The translations under genes and the position numbers were made by a program. Below are positions 1-8,015 of a stretch of 64,000 bases of DNA, piece after piece. Location: contig JAGWVU010000012.1 of assembly GCA_018970725.1 (NCBI GenBank), positions 1 to 64,000 of the forward strand, written 5' to 3'. Origin of the DNA: Verrucomicrobiota bacterium. Its GTDB lineage: Bacteria > Verrucomicrobiota > Verrucomicrobiia > Verrucomicrobiales > DEV007. The notes under the pieces are model-generated. The model ran no database searches. It had not been told where the DNA came from and saw only the letters and a program-made list of their open reading frames with translations. The first letter of the stretch is position 1, and every line of letters starts with the position of its first letter.

Positions 1-446
1 GCACTCCCGGGAGTTCACCGGGAGCTCCGGCTCCGAACGGAACCATCGTTTTCCATGTCCGCGATCTCTCGGATCCCTCTTCCGTCACGGCATCGAAGAG
101 CGTCGCGCATCCGGTTGTTTCCCCTCCACACACCGCTTCCACCCGGTTTGTCGTCGGCGGGCGGGACCAGACCGGGCATCTTTGGGACGGCCAAGTGGCC
201 CGGCTGCGGATCAGCGATGGTGGGATGAGTGACGCGACGCTCCTCACGGCCGCGAAACCCGTCGCGCCGCCTGCGATCGATTGGCGTTTCACGGGGCCGG
301 GCGCAGGGGCTCCCCAACCGGGCGCCCGCTGGATGCCAGGTCCTTCCAAGGGCCCGAATCGCGGAGGCCAAGCTACGGCCTTGGAAGCGATGACCAGCTT
401 CGTTCACGCGCTCTTCAATTCGAGCGAGTTCCTCTATCTCCAATAA
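1..446 (+). CDS. C-terminal part of a DUF1553-type protein with LamG domain (5' truncated by window)
   Basis: The reading frame is open from the first complete codon at base 3 to a TAA at 444-446, so only the last 147 residues are visible. A LamG/concanavalin-like ending is recognisable (LWDGQVARLRISDGG), followed by a second short beta-sandwich-like stretch. The end, SFVHALFNSSEFLYL, is the usual tail of Planctomycete-type cytochrome proteins with DUF1549/DUF1553 domains. The haem motifs and DUF1549 expected upstream lie outside the window. Only 9 bases separate it from the DUF1501 gene, the usual two-gene arrangement for this family. Its likely role is a secreted, haem-bearing protein in polymer or sugar breakdown; the exact reaction is not established for the family. 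Confidence 0.8.
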   Translation, partial: TPGSSPGAPAPNGTIVFHVRDLSDPSSVTASKSVAHPVVSPPHTASTRFVVGGRDQTGHLWDGQVARLRISDGGMSDATLLTAAKPVAPPAIDWRFTGPGAGAPQPGARWMPGPSKGPNRGGQATALEAMTSFVHALFNSSEFLYLQ

Positions 447-455
447 TCCCTCGTC

Positions 456-1880
456 ATGCCTTGCTCACAAATTGACCAGTTCGGCAGTCGGCGCGATTTC
501 CTCTTTCGGGCTGGGGGCGGATTCGGTGGGGTTGCCTTGGCGGCCCTTCTCGGCCAGCCCTCCATGCTTCGCGCGGCCGATCCCTCGTCCGGAGCCACCA
601 AGATTCCTCACGCGCCGGGCCGTGCCAAGAATGTGATCTGGCTCTTCATGGAAGGCGGGCCGAGCCATCTCGACCTCTTCGACCCGAAGCCGTTGCTCGA
701 CAAACTGGCCGGCCAGCGTCTGCCGCCCAGTTTTGGTCGCCCTGTCACGTCGATGGGCGAGGTCAATTCCCCGCTGCTCGGGAGCAAGCGTTCCTGGGCC
801 CGCCATGGGAAGTGCGGTCACTGGATCTCGGACTGGTTGCCGCGCCATGGAGCCATCGCGGATGAGCTTTGCATCATTCGTTCCTGCGTCTCGGACGGGA
901 TCAACCACAGCGGTGGGGTTTGCCAGATGAACACGGGATCCGTCTTCGGAGGCCGTCCTTCGCTCGGGGCATGGTTGTCCTACGGGTTGGGCTCCGAGAA
1001 CCACAGCATGCCCTCTTTCGTGGTCCTCAAGGACAGCGATTCCATGGTCGTCAATGGCGTGCGTTCCTGGGGATCGGGATTCCTGCCGGCGGTCTACCAG
1101 GGCGTATTGCTCGATCACGGGGCCGAGCCGATTGCCAACCTCAACTCACCGGCTTCGCTCGCCGCCTCCAGACAGGCATCCAAGCTCTCTTACATCCACC
1201 AACTCAACCGGCAATATCTGGTCGGCCGGGAGTCCAACACGGAACTCGAGGCCCGGATCCGGAGCTATGAGCTCGCGGCGCGCATGCAGGCCGAGGCCCC
1301 GGAGGCAGTCGATCTCGGGGCCGAACCGTCCTCGATCCGCCAACTCTACGGCATGGACCAGCCGCACACCGAAGTCTTCGGCAGGAACTGTCTCCTCGCG
1401 CGGCGCTTGGTGGAGCGTGGGGTCCGCTTCGTGCAACTCTATCATGGTGCCGGGAGCAAGTGGGACAGCCACGCCAAGATCGAGGAGAACCACACCAAAC
1501 TCTGCGCCGCCGTGGATCAACCGATCGTCGGGCTCATCACCGACCTCAAGCAACGCGGCCTGCTCGACGAAACCTTGGTCATTTGGGGAGGTGAGTTCGG
1601 GCGCACGCCGATGAGCGAAAAGGGCGACGGCCGGGACCATAACCCCACCGGTTTCACCATGTGGATGGCCGGAGGAGGGGTTCGCGCCGGTCACGTGATC
1701 GGTTCAACCGATGAATTGGGCCTCTTCGCCACGGAAGACAAGGTCCATGTCCATGACTTCCACGCCACCATCATGGCGCTGATGGGGCTGGACCACACGT
1801 CCGTTGTCTTCCGGCACAAGGGAAGGCCCGAACGCGTTGATCTCAACGAAGGTCACGTCAAGCCGTCCATCATCGGTTGA
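456..1880 (+). CDS. DUF1501 family protein, Tat-exported
   Basis: The 474-residue protein begins with a Tat signal (SRRDFLFRAGGG near residues 11-22) and a hydrophobic stretch ending in an AAD-like cleavage region. The body carries DUF1501 hallmarks: IWLFMEGGPSHLDLFDPKP near residue 61, the WGGEFGRTP motif near 376-384 and the late VHVHDFHATIMALMG block. DUF1501 proteins have an alkaline-phosphatase/sulfatase-like fold and are generally encoded next to DUF1549/DUF1553 cytochrome proteins, as here. No substrate is proven. The ATG at 456 follows the upstream stop by 9 bases and has no clear ribosome binding site. It shares the same core motifs as the DUF1501 gene at 16134-17591 but is not a close copy. 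Confidence 0.93.
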   Translation: MPCSQIDQFGSRRDFLFRAGGGFGGVALAALLGQPSMLRAADPSSGATKIPHAPGRAKNVIWLFMEGGPSHLDLFDPKPLLDKLAGQRLPPSFGRPVTSMGEVNSPLLGSKRSWARHGKCGHWISDWLPRHGAIADELCIIRSCVSDGINHSGGVCQMNTGSVFGGRPSLGAWLSYGLGSENHSMPSFVVLKDSDSMVVNGVRSWGSGFLPAVYQGVLLDHGAEPIANLNSPASLAASRQASKLSYIHQLNRQYLVGRESNTELEARIRSYELAARMQAEAPEAVDLGAEPSSIRQLYGMDQPHTEVFGRNCLLARRLVERGVRFVQLYHGAGSKWDSHAKIEENHTKLCAAVDQPIVGLITDLKQRGLLDETLVIWGGEFGRTPMSEKGDGRDHNPTGFTMWMAGGGVRAGHVIGSTDELGLFATEDKVHVHDFHATIMALMGLDHTSVVFRHKGRPERVDLNEGHVKPSIIG

Positions 1881-1921
1881 GGTTGTCTGTTTGGACTTGA
1901 TCTCCCCAAGCCGCTTCTTTG

Positions 1922-3547
1922 ATGACCGTTCAGCAGGCCCAGATTCCCGCTCCCGCTGCCGGGGAAGCGTCGCCGGTGGGAGATTTCCGGGGCTTCCGCC
2001 GCTACTGGCGGCAGGACATGTTGGCTGGCTTCCTTGTTTTTCTCTTGGCTCTTCCGCTATGTCTGGGAATCGCCATGGCCAGCGGCTTTCCTCCGATGGC
2101 CGGCATCTTCACCGCGATCGTCGGCGGATTGGTCACTCCGTTTTTCTCGAATTCCGAACTCACCGTCAAAGGCCCGGCCGCCGGGTTGATCGTGGTCGTC
2201 CTCGGCTGCGTCCATGACCTCGGCGATGGAGATCCGGTCATGGGATACCAACGCGCCTTGGCCGTCGGATTCGCCGCGGGCGTGGTCCAAATTCTCTTCG
2301 GCCTTTTTCGTGCCGGGGCCTTGGTCGGTTTTTTCCCGCTCGCCACGGTCCACGGCATGCTCGCTTCCATCGGTCTCATCATCATTTCCAAGCAAATCCA
2401 TTTGGCCCTCGGGGTCGCTCCCCACGGCACTGAACCCTTGGAATTGATGTCCCAGATCCCCGCCTCGATCCGGAATTTGAATCCGAAAATCGCCGGCATC
2501 GGTTGTCTCAGTCTGTTGCTGCTCTGGTTCCGGCCCCGTCTGACCTGGAGACCGATCGGGTCCCTCCCCGGTCCGCTCCTGGTGTTGCTGCTGGTTGTTC
2601 CCCTCGCCATGGTTCTGGAACTCTCCAGGCCGCACGACTACACGTTCGCCGGGCGCTCCCACCACATCGGTCCGGAGTTTCTCGTTTCCCTGCCGGGCAA
2701 TCTCTTGGCCGCGATCGCCCACCCGGATTTCTCCGTCCTCGCGACACGGGAAAGTCTCAAGTGGGTCCTCATGTTTTCCTTGATCGGCAGCTTGGAATCC
2801 CTGCTCAGCGCAAAGGCCATCGACCTTCTCGATCCCTATGGCCGCCGCACCGACGGGAACCGTGACCTGCTCGCGGTTGGACTCGCCAATACCCTGAGTT
2901 CCGCGATCGGTGGGCTTCCGATGATCAGCGAGATCGTCCGGTCGTCGGCCAACTGCGACGATGGCGCGAAAACGCGATTTGCCAACCTCTGGCACTCCGT
3001 CTTCCTTCTCGCCATGGTCGCCAGCGTGCCCCATCTTCTCAACCAGATTCCGCTCGCTGCCTTGGCCGCGATGTTGGTTTTCACCGGTTGTCATCTGGCA
3101 TCGCCCCAGGAGTTCCTGCGGATGTGGCATATGGGACGCTCGCAGTTCCTCGTCTTTGTCACCACCATCGGTGTCACCCTCTCTACCGACTTGTTGCTCG
3201 GCCTGCTGGCAGGGATCGCCACCACCTTGCTCCTCCTGCTTTTGCAGGGGGTGCCACCCCACCACCTGTTTACCCTCAAGACCGAGGTGATTGATCACCC
3301 TGACGGCACCGTTGTGGCCGTCCACCGTGCCGCGGTTTTCAGCAACTGGCTGCATCTCCGCTCCGGGCTCCGAAAACTTCGGAAGAAAAGCAAAGTCATT
3401 GTCTGCCTCCGCGACACCACGTTTGTCGATTCCACTTTCCTGACGAAACTGCGGGAGACGGTCGAAGATTGGAAACGCGAGCACCGCGAGCTGCTCATCA
3501 CGGGCCTCGAAAAACCTCCGCCGGTCAGTCCGTCCCCTCCATCCTGA
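1922..3547 (+). CDS. SulP-family inorganic anion transporter
   Basis: A 541-residue multi-pass membrane protein. Residues 25-330 carry the SulP core, including DMLAGFLVFLLALPLCLGI in helix 1 and the NSELTVKGPAAG segment. About 100 C-terminal residues form a degenerate STAS-like domain with alternating beta and alpha segments (VVAVHRAAVFSNW, VIVCLRDTTFVDSTF). The family moves sulfate, bicarbonate or similar anions across the inner membrane. The hydrophilic tail ends in a proline-serine run. An in-frame TTG lies at 1919, but the ATG at 1922 is the simpler start. It sits 41 bases after the DUF1501 gene and converges on the histidine kinase gene. The substrate cannot be deduced. Confidence 0.9.
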   Translation: MTVQQAQIPAPAAGEASPVGDFRGFRRYWRQDMLAGFLVFLLALPLCLGIAMASGFPPMAGIFTAIVGGLVTPFFSNSELTVKGPAAGLIVVVLGCVHDLGDGDPVMGYQRALAVGFAAGVVQILFGLFRAGALVGFFPLATVHGMLASIGLIIISKQIHLALGVAPHGTEPLELMSQIPASIRNLNPKIAGIGCLSLLLLWFRPRLTWRPIGSLPGPLLVLLLVVPLAMVLELSRPHDYTFAGRSHHIGPEFLVSLPGNLLAAIAHPDFSVLATRESLKWVLMFSLIGSLESLLSAKAIDLLDPYGRRTDGNRDLLAVGLANTLSSAIGGLPMISEIVRSSANCDDGAKTRFANLWHSVFLLAMVASVPHLLNQIPLAALAAMLVFTGCHLASPQEFLRMWHMGRSQFLVFVTTIGVTLSTDLLLGLLAGIATTLLLLLLQGVPPHHLFTLKTEVIDHPDGTVVAVHRAAVFSNWLHLRSGLRKLRKKSKVIVCLRDTTFVDSTFLTKLRETVEDWKREHRELLITGLEKPPPVSPSPPS

Positions 3548-3554
3548 CGGTCGC

Positions 3555-4913
3555 CTACTCTTCCATCCGATTGCGCGTCGGTGAGGGTGGAAGCCTCACC
3601 GTGAGGCGAACGCCGGAGCGCGGCAGCGCTTCCACGGTGAGGTCGCCACCGCATTGCGAGGCTCGCGCCCGCATTCCGGTCATACCGATGCCGGGCGGCC
3701 CCGCCTTTCCCCTCTGTAAGGGCAGTCCCCTGCCATTATCTTCGATCATGAGCCGGACCAGCGAGTCCGGACCCGGAGCTTCCAAACGCACCCGCAACCG
3801 GCTGGCACCGGAATGACGCGCGATGTTGGTCAGGGCCTCCTGGGCAATCCGGAAGAGGTGCGTCTCCACCTCATCACTCAATCGGAAATTCAGGTCCGAC
3901 TCGTAGACGGAATCCAAACCCGTCCGCTCGGCAAACCCCTCCACGAGCCACCGCAAGCCCGCGTCCAGCCCGAAATCATCGAGGATCACCGGGCGCAGCA
4001 GCTGGGACATCTCCCTCACATTCGCGATGGACTGGTCCACCAGACGGATCAAATCCCCCTGACGATCTTCCGAAACGGTCCCATGCGCGAGGCTGGCACG
4101 CAGGGCCGCCAGAGACTGTCCCAGTTCATCGTGCAACTCATGGGAAAACCTTCTGGCCGTCTCTTCCTGACTCCGCAACATATGCCAGGAAACCCGGGTC
4201 AACTCGGCGGATTGCGCCTCCATCCGCCTGATCCCGCGGGCCGCGAACCGAATTGTGGCCATCGCGCAGATCGATGCCATGGCGAAACAGGCGACCAACA
4301 GCAAAAACGTCTGGTGCGCAAAGTTCGCCGATTGCCTTTCCATGCTGAACTCCGCCATCCGCAACCTTTCTGAACTGGCCTGCAAGAGGGAATCCACCCG
4401 CGTCAGGACACGGTCATGGTGACTGAAGATCCGCTGGGTCTGCTCCTTCGACAGTGGTTGCGGGTGGGCCACCGCCTCCCGGGCCGCCGAAGTGAAGGCC
4501 CGGATCTCCTCCGCCAACGCCTGCCACGAACCCGCCGGGGCCATCTCCGCGGCGTCGCCCAGCAGAGCATCAAGGGCGTCGTCGACCGCCTGAAGATCCT
4601 CCAACAACCCGCTCGGTCCCTCAGCCAAGGACAGGTTCGCCACCCGGTGCAGGATCTCGGTCAGGGCATTCTGCTCAACCTGCAATTCGTGCAGCAACCG
4701 CGCCATGACGAGCTGCTCCCGCGCCACCAGGGCATTACCCTGACGGATGGCCTGACTTTCCCGGGTCACCACCAGCGCGGCGGCGGTCAGGAGCACACCC
4801 ACCAGCGTGAACCCAAGCGCCAGGGCCCGGAGGATGCCACGATCCGTGAAGCGGTCGTCCTCGCTCGCGGAGTTCGTCCCAGCCAAACCCGGGCCTTGGG
4901 TTTCCGGCTCCAT
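3555..4913 (-). CDS. NarL-type sensor histidine kinase
   Basis: The 452-residue protein has a membrane helix at about 28-50, a helical sensory region of about 150 residues, a second helix near 201-220, then a HisKA_3 dimerisation/phosphoacceptor domain with SHELHDELGQSL (His261). The HATPase domain has an N box (QEALTNIARHSG), a G1 box (IEDNGRG) and GIGMTGMRARA. This is a two-component sensor that autophosphorylates and passes phosphate to a LuxR-type regulator. Its start overlaps the last base of the regulator gene at 4913, so the two are translationally coupled. The sensor lies between two membrane segments, which suggests a periplasmic stimulus, but no ligand domain is recognisable. Confidence 0.93.
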   Translation of the reverse strand: MEPETQGPGLAGTNSASEDDRFTDRGILRALALGFTLVGVLLTAAALVVTRESQAIRQGNALVAREQLVMARLLHELQVEQNALTEILHRVANLSLAEGPSGLLEDLQAVDDALDALLGDAAEMAPAGSWQALAEEIRAFTSAAREAVAHPQPLSKEQTQRIFSHHDRVLTRVDSLLQASSERLRMAEFSMERQSANFAHQTFLLLVACFAMASICAMATIRFAARGIRRMEAQSAELTRVSWHMLRSQEETARRFSHELHDELGQSLAALRASLAHGTVSEDRQGDLIRLVDQSIANVREMSQLLRPVILDDFGLDAGLRWLVEGFAERTGLDSVYESDLNFRLSDEVETHLFRIAQEALTNIARHSGASRLRVRLEAPGPDSLVRLMIEDNGRGLPLQRGKAGPPGIGMTGMRARASQCGGDLTVEALPRSGVRLTVRLPPSPTRNRMEE

Positions 4914-5569
4914 CAGTCGATCAGACCGTTTCGCATCGCAAACCGCACCAGTTCACCGATCGAGTGCAGGTTGAGCTTTTCCATGATCCGCCCCCGGTGC
5001 GCCTCGACGGTGTAGACGCTCAGCGACAACGCCGTGGCAATCTCCTTGTTGGTCTTGCTCTCCGCGATCATTTGCAAAACTTCCCGCTCCCGCGATGAGA
5101 GCAGATCGATCGGATTGGTCACGTGTTTCCGGTAGTCGTCCAGCACCGCCTCGGAGACTTCGGGACTGAGGTAGCCCTGACCTTGGGAGACCCCGCGTAT
5201 TGCCGCCAACAACTCCCGCTCACCGGAATCCTTGAGCAAATACCCCCGGGCCCCGGCCCGGAGAATCTCACGCACATAGACCGCGTCCTTGTGCATCGAG
5301 AGGGCCAGAACCCGGACCCTTGGACAATCACGGGCGATTCGCCGGGTCGCCTCGATGCCGTTCAGCTCGGGCATCGTCACGTCCATGACCACCACCTCCG
5401 GTTGCAGCGCCACGGCCATTTCGACCGCTTCCCGGCCATTCGAAGCCTCACCGACGACCTCGATGTCGGGCTGCGCCGAGAGAAGCATCCGGAAGCCCCG
5501 GCGAACCACCGCGTGATCGTCCGCCAACAAGATCCGGAGCATACTCCCGGGGCGATTGGATTGGCTCAT
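4913..5569 (-). CDS. LuxR/NarL-family response regulator
   Basis: The 218-residue protein has an N-terminal receiver domain with the acidic pair in LLADDHAVVRRG, phospho-acceptor Asp63 in VVMDVTMPELNG, and the conserved Lys in YLLKDSG. A C-terminal LuxR-type helix-turn-helix follows (LLSSREREVLQMIAE, then SVYTVEAHRGRIMEKL). It is the cognate partner of the kinase encoded immediately downstream. The start overlaps the stop of the SYLF-domain gene by four bases (ATGA type). A coupled SYLF-regulator-kinase order suggests that the membrane-associated SYLF protein and the signalling pair act in one response, perhaps to envelope stress; that is inference. Confidence 0.95.
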   Translation of the reverse strand: MSQSNRPGSMLRILLADDHAVVRRGFRMLLSAQPDIEVVGEASNGREAVEMAVALQPEVVVMDVTMPELNGIEATRRIARDCPRVRVLALSMHKDAVYVREILRAGARGYLLKDSGERELLAAIRGVSQGQGYLSPEVSEAVLDDYRKHVTNPIDLLSSREREVLQMIAESKTNKEIATALSLSVYTVEAHRGRIMEKLNLHSIGELVRFAMRNGLID

Positions 5570-6309
5570 CGGGCGGGCTCCGTCCGCGAATACTCGATGA
5601 TTTTCTCGATCAATTCCTTCCCAGCCTCGGACCAGTGTCCCTTCCCCTCGAACAGAATCTGGCGCATCGACGCCCCGTAATACACCGCGTTCGCCTTGTC
5701 CGCGGGACCGATGCCGCCGCCTTCGATCGCCGCCCCGGCGTAAAGCCCGCCGGCGTCGGAATAGACCAGAATCGGTTCCTTGATGGTGTCCGCCTTCAGC
5801 TCGCCCCCTGCGGTCGAGGGACCTGCCGTAGCCCGGAGATTGACCCCGAGCTTGGCCCCGCCGCCCTTGAGCAACTCCATACCCCGGTCATCCATCAGCA
5901 GAAGGACGCTGTCGGACTTCTGCCCTCCGATTTGCAACCCGTAACTGCCTTCCACATTGGCAACGAAGGCCGGAGGACTCCAAGCCCCGGTCTGAGCATC
6001 GCGAACCGTCGCGAGTCCGCTCCCCGCCTGGAACCCGAAACCCAGTCCAGCCTTGATCTGGTGGATGATGATCACCCCCCGCGCGTTCGCCAGAATCTGC
6101 GGCGGGATGCGCGTGGCGCGATTGCGTTGCAGGGCGACGAGGTAGCTCGACGCATTGCGAATTTTCGTGTCGAGCTTTTCGGGATCCTTCTTGAAAGCCT
6201 GGGCCTGCACCAAGCCCGTCGGCAAAAGCAGCGCGCAGAACGTGGCCACTTTCAGGAACGAAAACGGCTGCCCTTGGCGAGCCGGACAGATGGAGGGGGG
6301 ATTTTTCAT
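5566..6309 (-). CDS. SYLF (Ysc84-type) lipid-binding domain protein, secreted
   Basis: From the ATG at 6309 the product has 247 residues: a signal peptide (FLKVATFCALLLPTGLVQAQA), then a SYLF domain. Visible family features include ILANARGVIIIHQIKAGLGFG and VEGSYGLQIGGQKSDSVLLL. The family binds phosphoinositide-like lipids in eukaryotes, and many bacterial members are periplasmic with unclear roles. The open frame continues 52 codons upstream, but that part is Gly/Ser/Arg rich and lacks a leader, so I start at MKNPPS. It is the first gene of the SYLF-regulator-kinase operon and is transcribed divergently from the lipoprotein gene at 6441. Confidence 0.88.
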   Translation of the reverse strand: MKNPPSICPARQGQPFSFLKVATFCALLLPTGLVQAQAFKKDPEKLDTKIRNASSYLVALQRNRATRIPPQILANARGVIIIHQIKAGLGFGFQAGSGLATVRDAQTGAWSPPAFVANVEGSYGLQIGGQKSDSVLLLMDDRGMELLKGGGAKLGVNLRATAGPSTAGGELKADTIKEPILVYSDAGGLYAGAAIEGGGIGPADKANAVYYGASMRQILFEGKGHWSEAGKELIEKIIEYSRTEPAR

Positions 6310-6440
6310 GATAGGGAACAAGACGCGGGGATTTCTTGCACTGGCAGACCTCCCGGAAGATCTTTCCTCGAAAAAACCCTCGCCTGCAAGCATGCTTTCC
6401 TCAACTCCGTGCCCACCCCCCTGGCTTGCCTGAATCTCCC

Positions 6441-7598
6441 ATGCGTGTTTCCATCCTCGCCCCAACTTGCGCCCTGGCCCTGCTGCTGAGTTCCTGCCTT
6501 CCGTCAGGTGAAAGCAAGGTCACGACGGAGTTGCGGGCACGGATCGATCGCCTCGAGGCGGCGGTCAAGGATAGCGAGCTTCAGATCACGGAAGAAAAAG
6601 TCGCGGCCCAAGAGGCCCTCTCCCTCCTCAAGGATCGGGTGGGACAGGTCGAACGGTCCAATGCCTCCGGTGGCGTGCAGGAGGCCATCGCCCGGCAGTT
6701 GGAATTGACCCAAGCCCAGCTTCTGGAGTTTCAGGGAGCCATCAATTCCTTGTTGGAAATCTCCCACACGGGGCAGAACTGGATCCGTTTCGGACTCGGT
6801 TACGCCGGGCATGCCGTGGCGCGCACCCCGCACGGCTCCTTCCTCGTGGAACTCCGTTCCCAGGAGTCCGCCGGTGAAGGCAAGGGGCACATCGTCAAGC
6901 TCCGGATCGGGAACAGCACCAGCCTGACGGTTCACAAGTTCAAGTTGTCCGGCCATTTCGGCGCCCCTCCCCCCGATGCCAAGCCGGGCGCTCCGCTCGG
7001 TCCGGAGGCCCAGTCGGATTGGGAGAGCCGCCTCCGCCCCTTTGAACAATCCTTCACCACGGTCCTTCCCAATGCCTCTTGGAAAGAGGTCGATCTGCTG
7101 CTGCCGGCCGAGCGCCTCGCCGATCTCCGGTTCATCCGGATGCGCATGGAAGTCGAGCGCGCCAGTCTCCCCGAGGCCTCCGAGGTCGGACCGGAGCGCC
7201 TCCGGATCGGCCTCGATTCGAAGGGGGGCTTCATTCTCCACACGGATCATGGCGCCATCATCATGGCCCTTGAAGGTTACCGGAAGACCGCCGGAGGGCA
7301 TGAACTGCTCGTCCGCTTTGGCAACCCGCTCGGACTCACGGTCACCCGTTGCACTCTCCAAGGCCGACACGGCCCCGATCCTCCGAAGATCGAGGCCTTC
7401 CCGGATTTCGAAAAATACCGGTTCGCCCTCTCGGAATGGCAACAACGGGTCCGCCCCTTCGAAATCGAGGTTCCCGGAGAACTCGCTCCCTCCGTGTGGA
7501 GTCCAAAAACGCTGAAGTTTCCGACCCGCGACCCAGCCGAGCTCGCGTTCATCGAGTGCCGCCTCGTCGTCAAGAACGTCAGCCTCCGGCAGCCCTGA
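6441..7598 (+). CDS. lipoprotein with coiled coil and internal duplication, unknown function
   Basis: The 385-residue product starts with a lipoprotein signal (ALALLLSSC, lipobox Cys near residue 18), so it is probably membrane anchored. Residues 25-100 are a predicted coiled coil. Two related modules follow, each starting with a glycine-rich strand (IRFGLGYAGHAVARTPHGSF and LRIGLDSKGGFILHTDHGAI), passing through a strand like LTVHKFKLSGHFG or LTVTRCTLQGRHG, and ending with RPFEQSF or RPFEIEV. This is a tandem duplication of one beta domain. A relation to DUF3251/YajI-like lipoproteins is possible but unproven. The start is the ATG preceding the lipobox; the 35 upstream in-frame codons are not leader-like. 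Confidence 0.8.
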   Translation: MRVSILAPTCALALLLSSCLPSGESKVTTELRARIDRLEAAVKDSELQITEEKVAAQEALSLLKDRVGQVERSNASGGVQEAIARQLELTQAQLLEFQGAINSLLEISHTGQNWIRFGLGYAGHAVARTPHGSFLVELRSQESAGEGKGHIVKLRIGNSTSLTVHKFKLSGHFGAPPPDAKPGAPLGPEAQSDWESRLRPFEQSFTTVLPNASWKEVDLLLPAERLADLRFIRMRMEVERASLPEASEVGPERLRIGLDSKGGFILHTDHGAIIMALEGYRKTAGGHELLVRFGNPLGLTVTRCTLQGRHGPDPPKIEAFPDFEKYRFALSEWQQRVRPFEIEVPGELAPSVWSPKTLKFPTRDPAELAFIECRLVVKNVSLRQP

Positions 7599-7609
7599 CG
7601 ATTTTATTC

Positions 7610-7626
7610 CCTATCAGTCGGATAGG
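7610..7626. terminator. short hairpin between convergent genes
   Basis: CCTATC at 7610-7615 pairs with GATAGG at 7621-7626 around a 5-base loop. It lies where the lipoprotein gene (ends 7598) and the small minus-strand gene (stop 7614-7616) converge. It could help end transcription in either direction, but the stem is only 6 bp, and the only flanking run is ATTTTATT on its left side, which would serve the minus strand as a U-poor tail. Confidence 0.3.
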
Positions 7627-7961
7627 CCGAACCAAAGGTCCTTCCGTTCCGTCCGCCAGATCCGGCTGACACCATCATCCGCCATCTGCAGCCGGAAGGT
7701 GCCGAACTCCTCGAAGCGATAAGTCAGGGTAAGTTCCATGACGCCGTCCGGAAGCAGCCGGCCGGAGAGGCTCGCCAGAACATTCGCCGGATCACCCGGC
7801 GGATACACCTGACCGCTCACCGCGCCGGACCGCTCATTGATCCTCAGGCGGATCTCAATCGCGGTCCCGTCCCATTTCCCCCGATAGATCTTCTCCTTCG
7901 CTTCCCCGGACGGCATCCAAAGCAGCGAGAGCCCCATAGCCAAGATCAGCGCGGTTCGCAT
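7614..7961 (-). CDS. small secreted protein, unknown function
   Basis: A 115-residue protein with a clear signal peptide (LILAMGLSLLWMPSGEA, cleavage before KEKIY). The mature part is about 94 residues of predicted beta strands (WDGTAIEIRLRIN, AVSGQVYPPG, GVMELTLTYRFEEFGTFRL), a small beta-sandwich or lipocalin-like shape without a family I can name. It has its own candidate promoter upstream and lies between the lipoprotein gene and metX. No catalytic motif or cysteine pair is visible. Confidence 0.7.
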   Translation of the reverse strand: MRTALILAMGLSLLWMPSGEAKEKIYRGKWDGTAIEIRLRINERSGAVSGQVYPPGDPANVLASLSGRLLPDGVMELTLTYRFEEFGTFRLQMADDGVSRIWRTERKDLWFGLSD

Positions 7962-7979
7962 GAAGAGATCCCCGTTTCA

Positions 7980-8007
7980 AGCTTACCCCGTTTCCCCGGA
8001 TTGTCGA
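7980..8007 (-). promoter_or_regulatory. candidate sigma-70 promoter for the small secreted protein
   Basis: On the minus strand TCGACA (8002-8007) is followed after 16 bases by TAAGCT (7980-7985). The ATG at 7961 lies 18 bases downstream of the -10, giving a leader of roughly 10 bases. Both hexamers match the consensus only in part. Confidence 0.4.
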
Positions 8008-8015
8008 GGCCACCG

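Noticed and set aside
2057-3484. 475-residue minus-strand open frame opposite the SulP gene
   Set aside because: It is a GC-rich antisense shadow with Gly/Glu/Asp/Arg bias and no domain. Many other long antisense frames in the window were dropped for the same reason.
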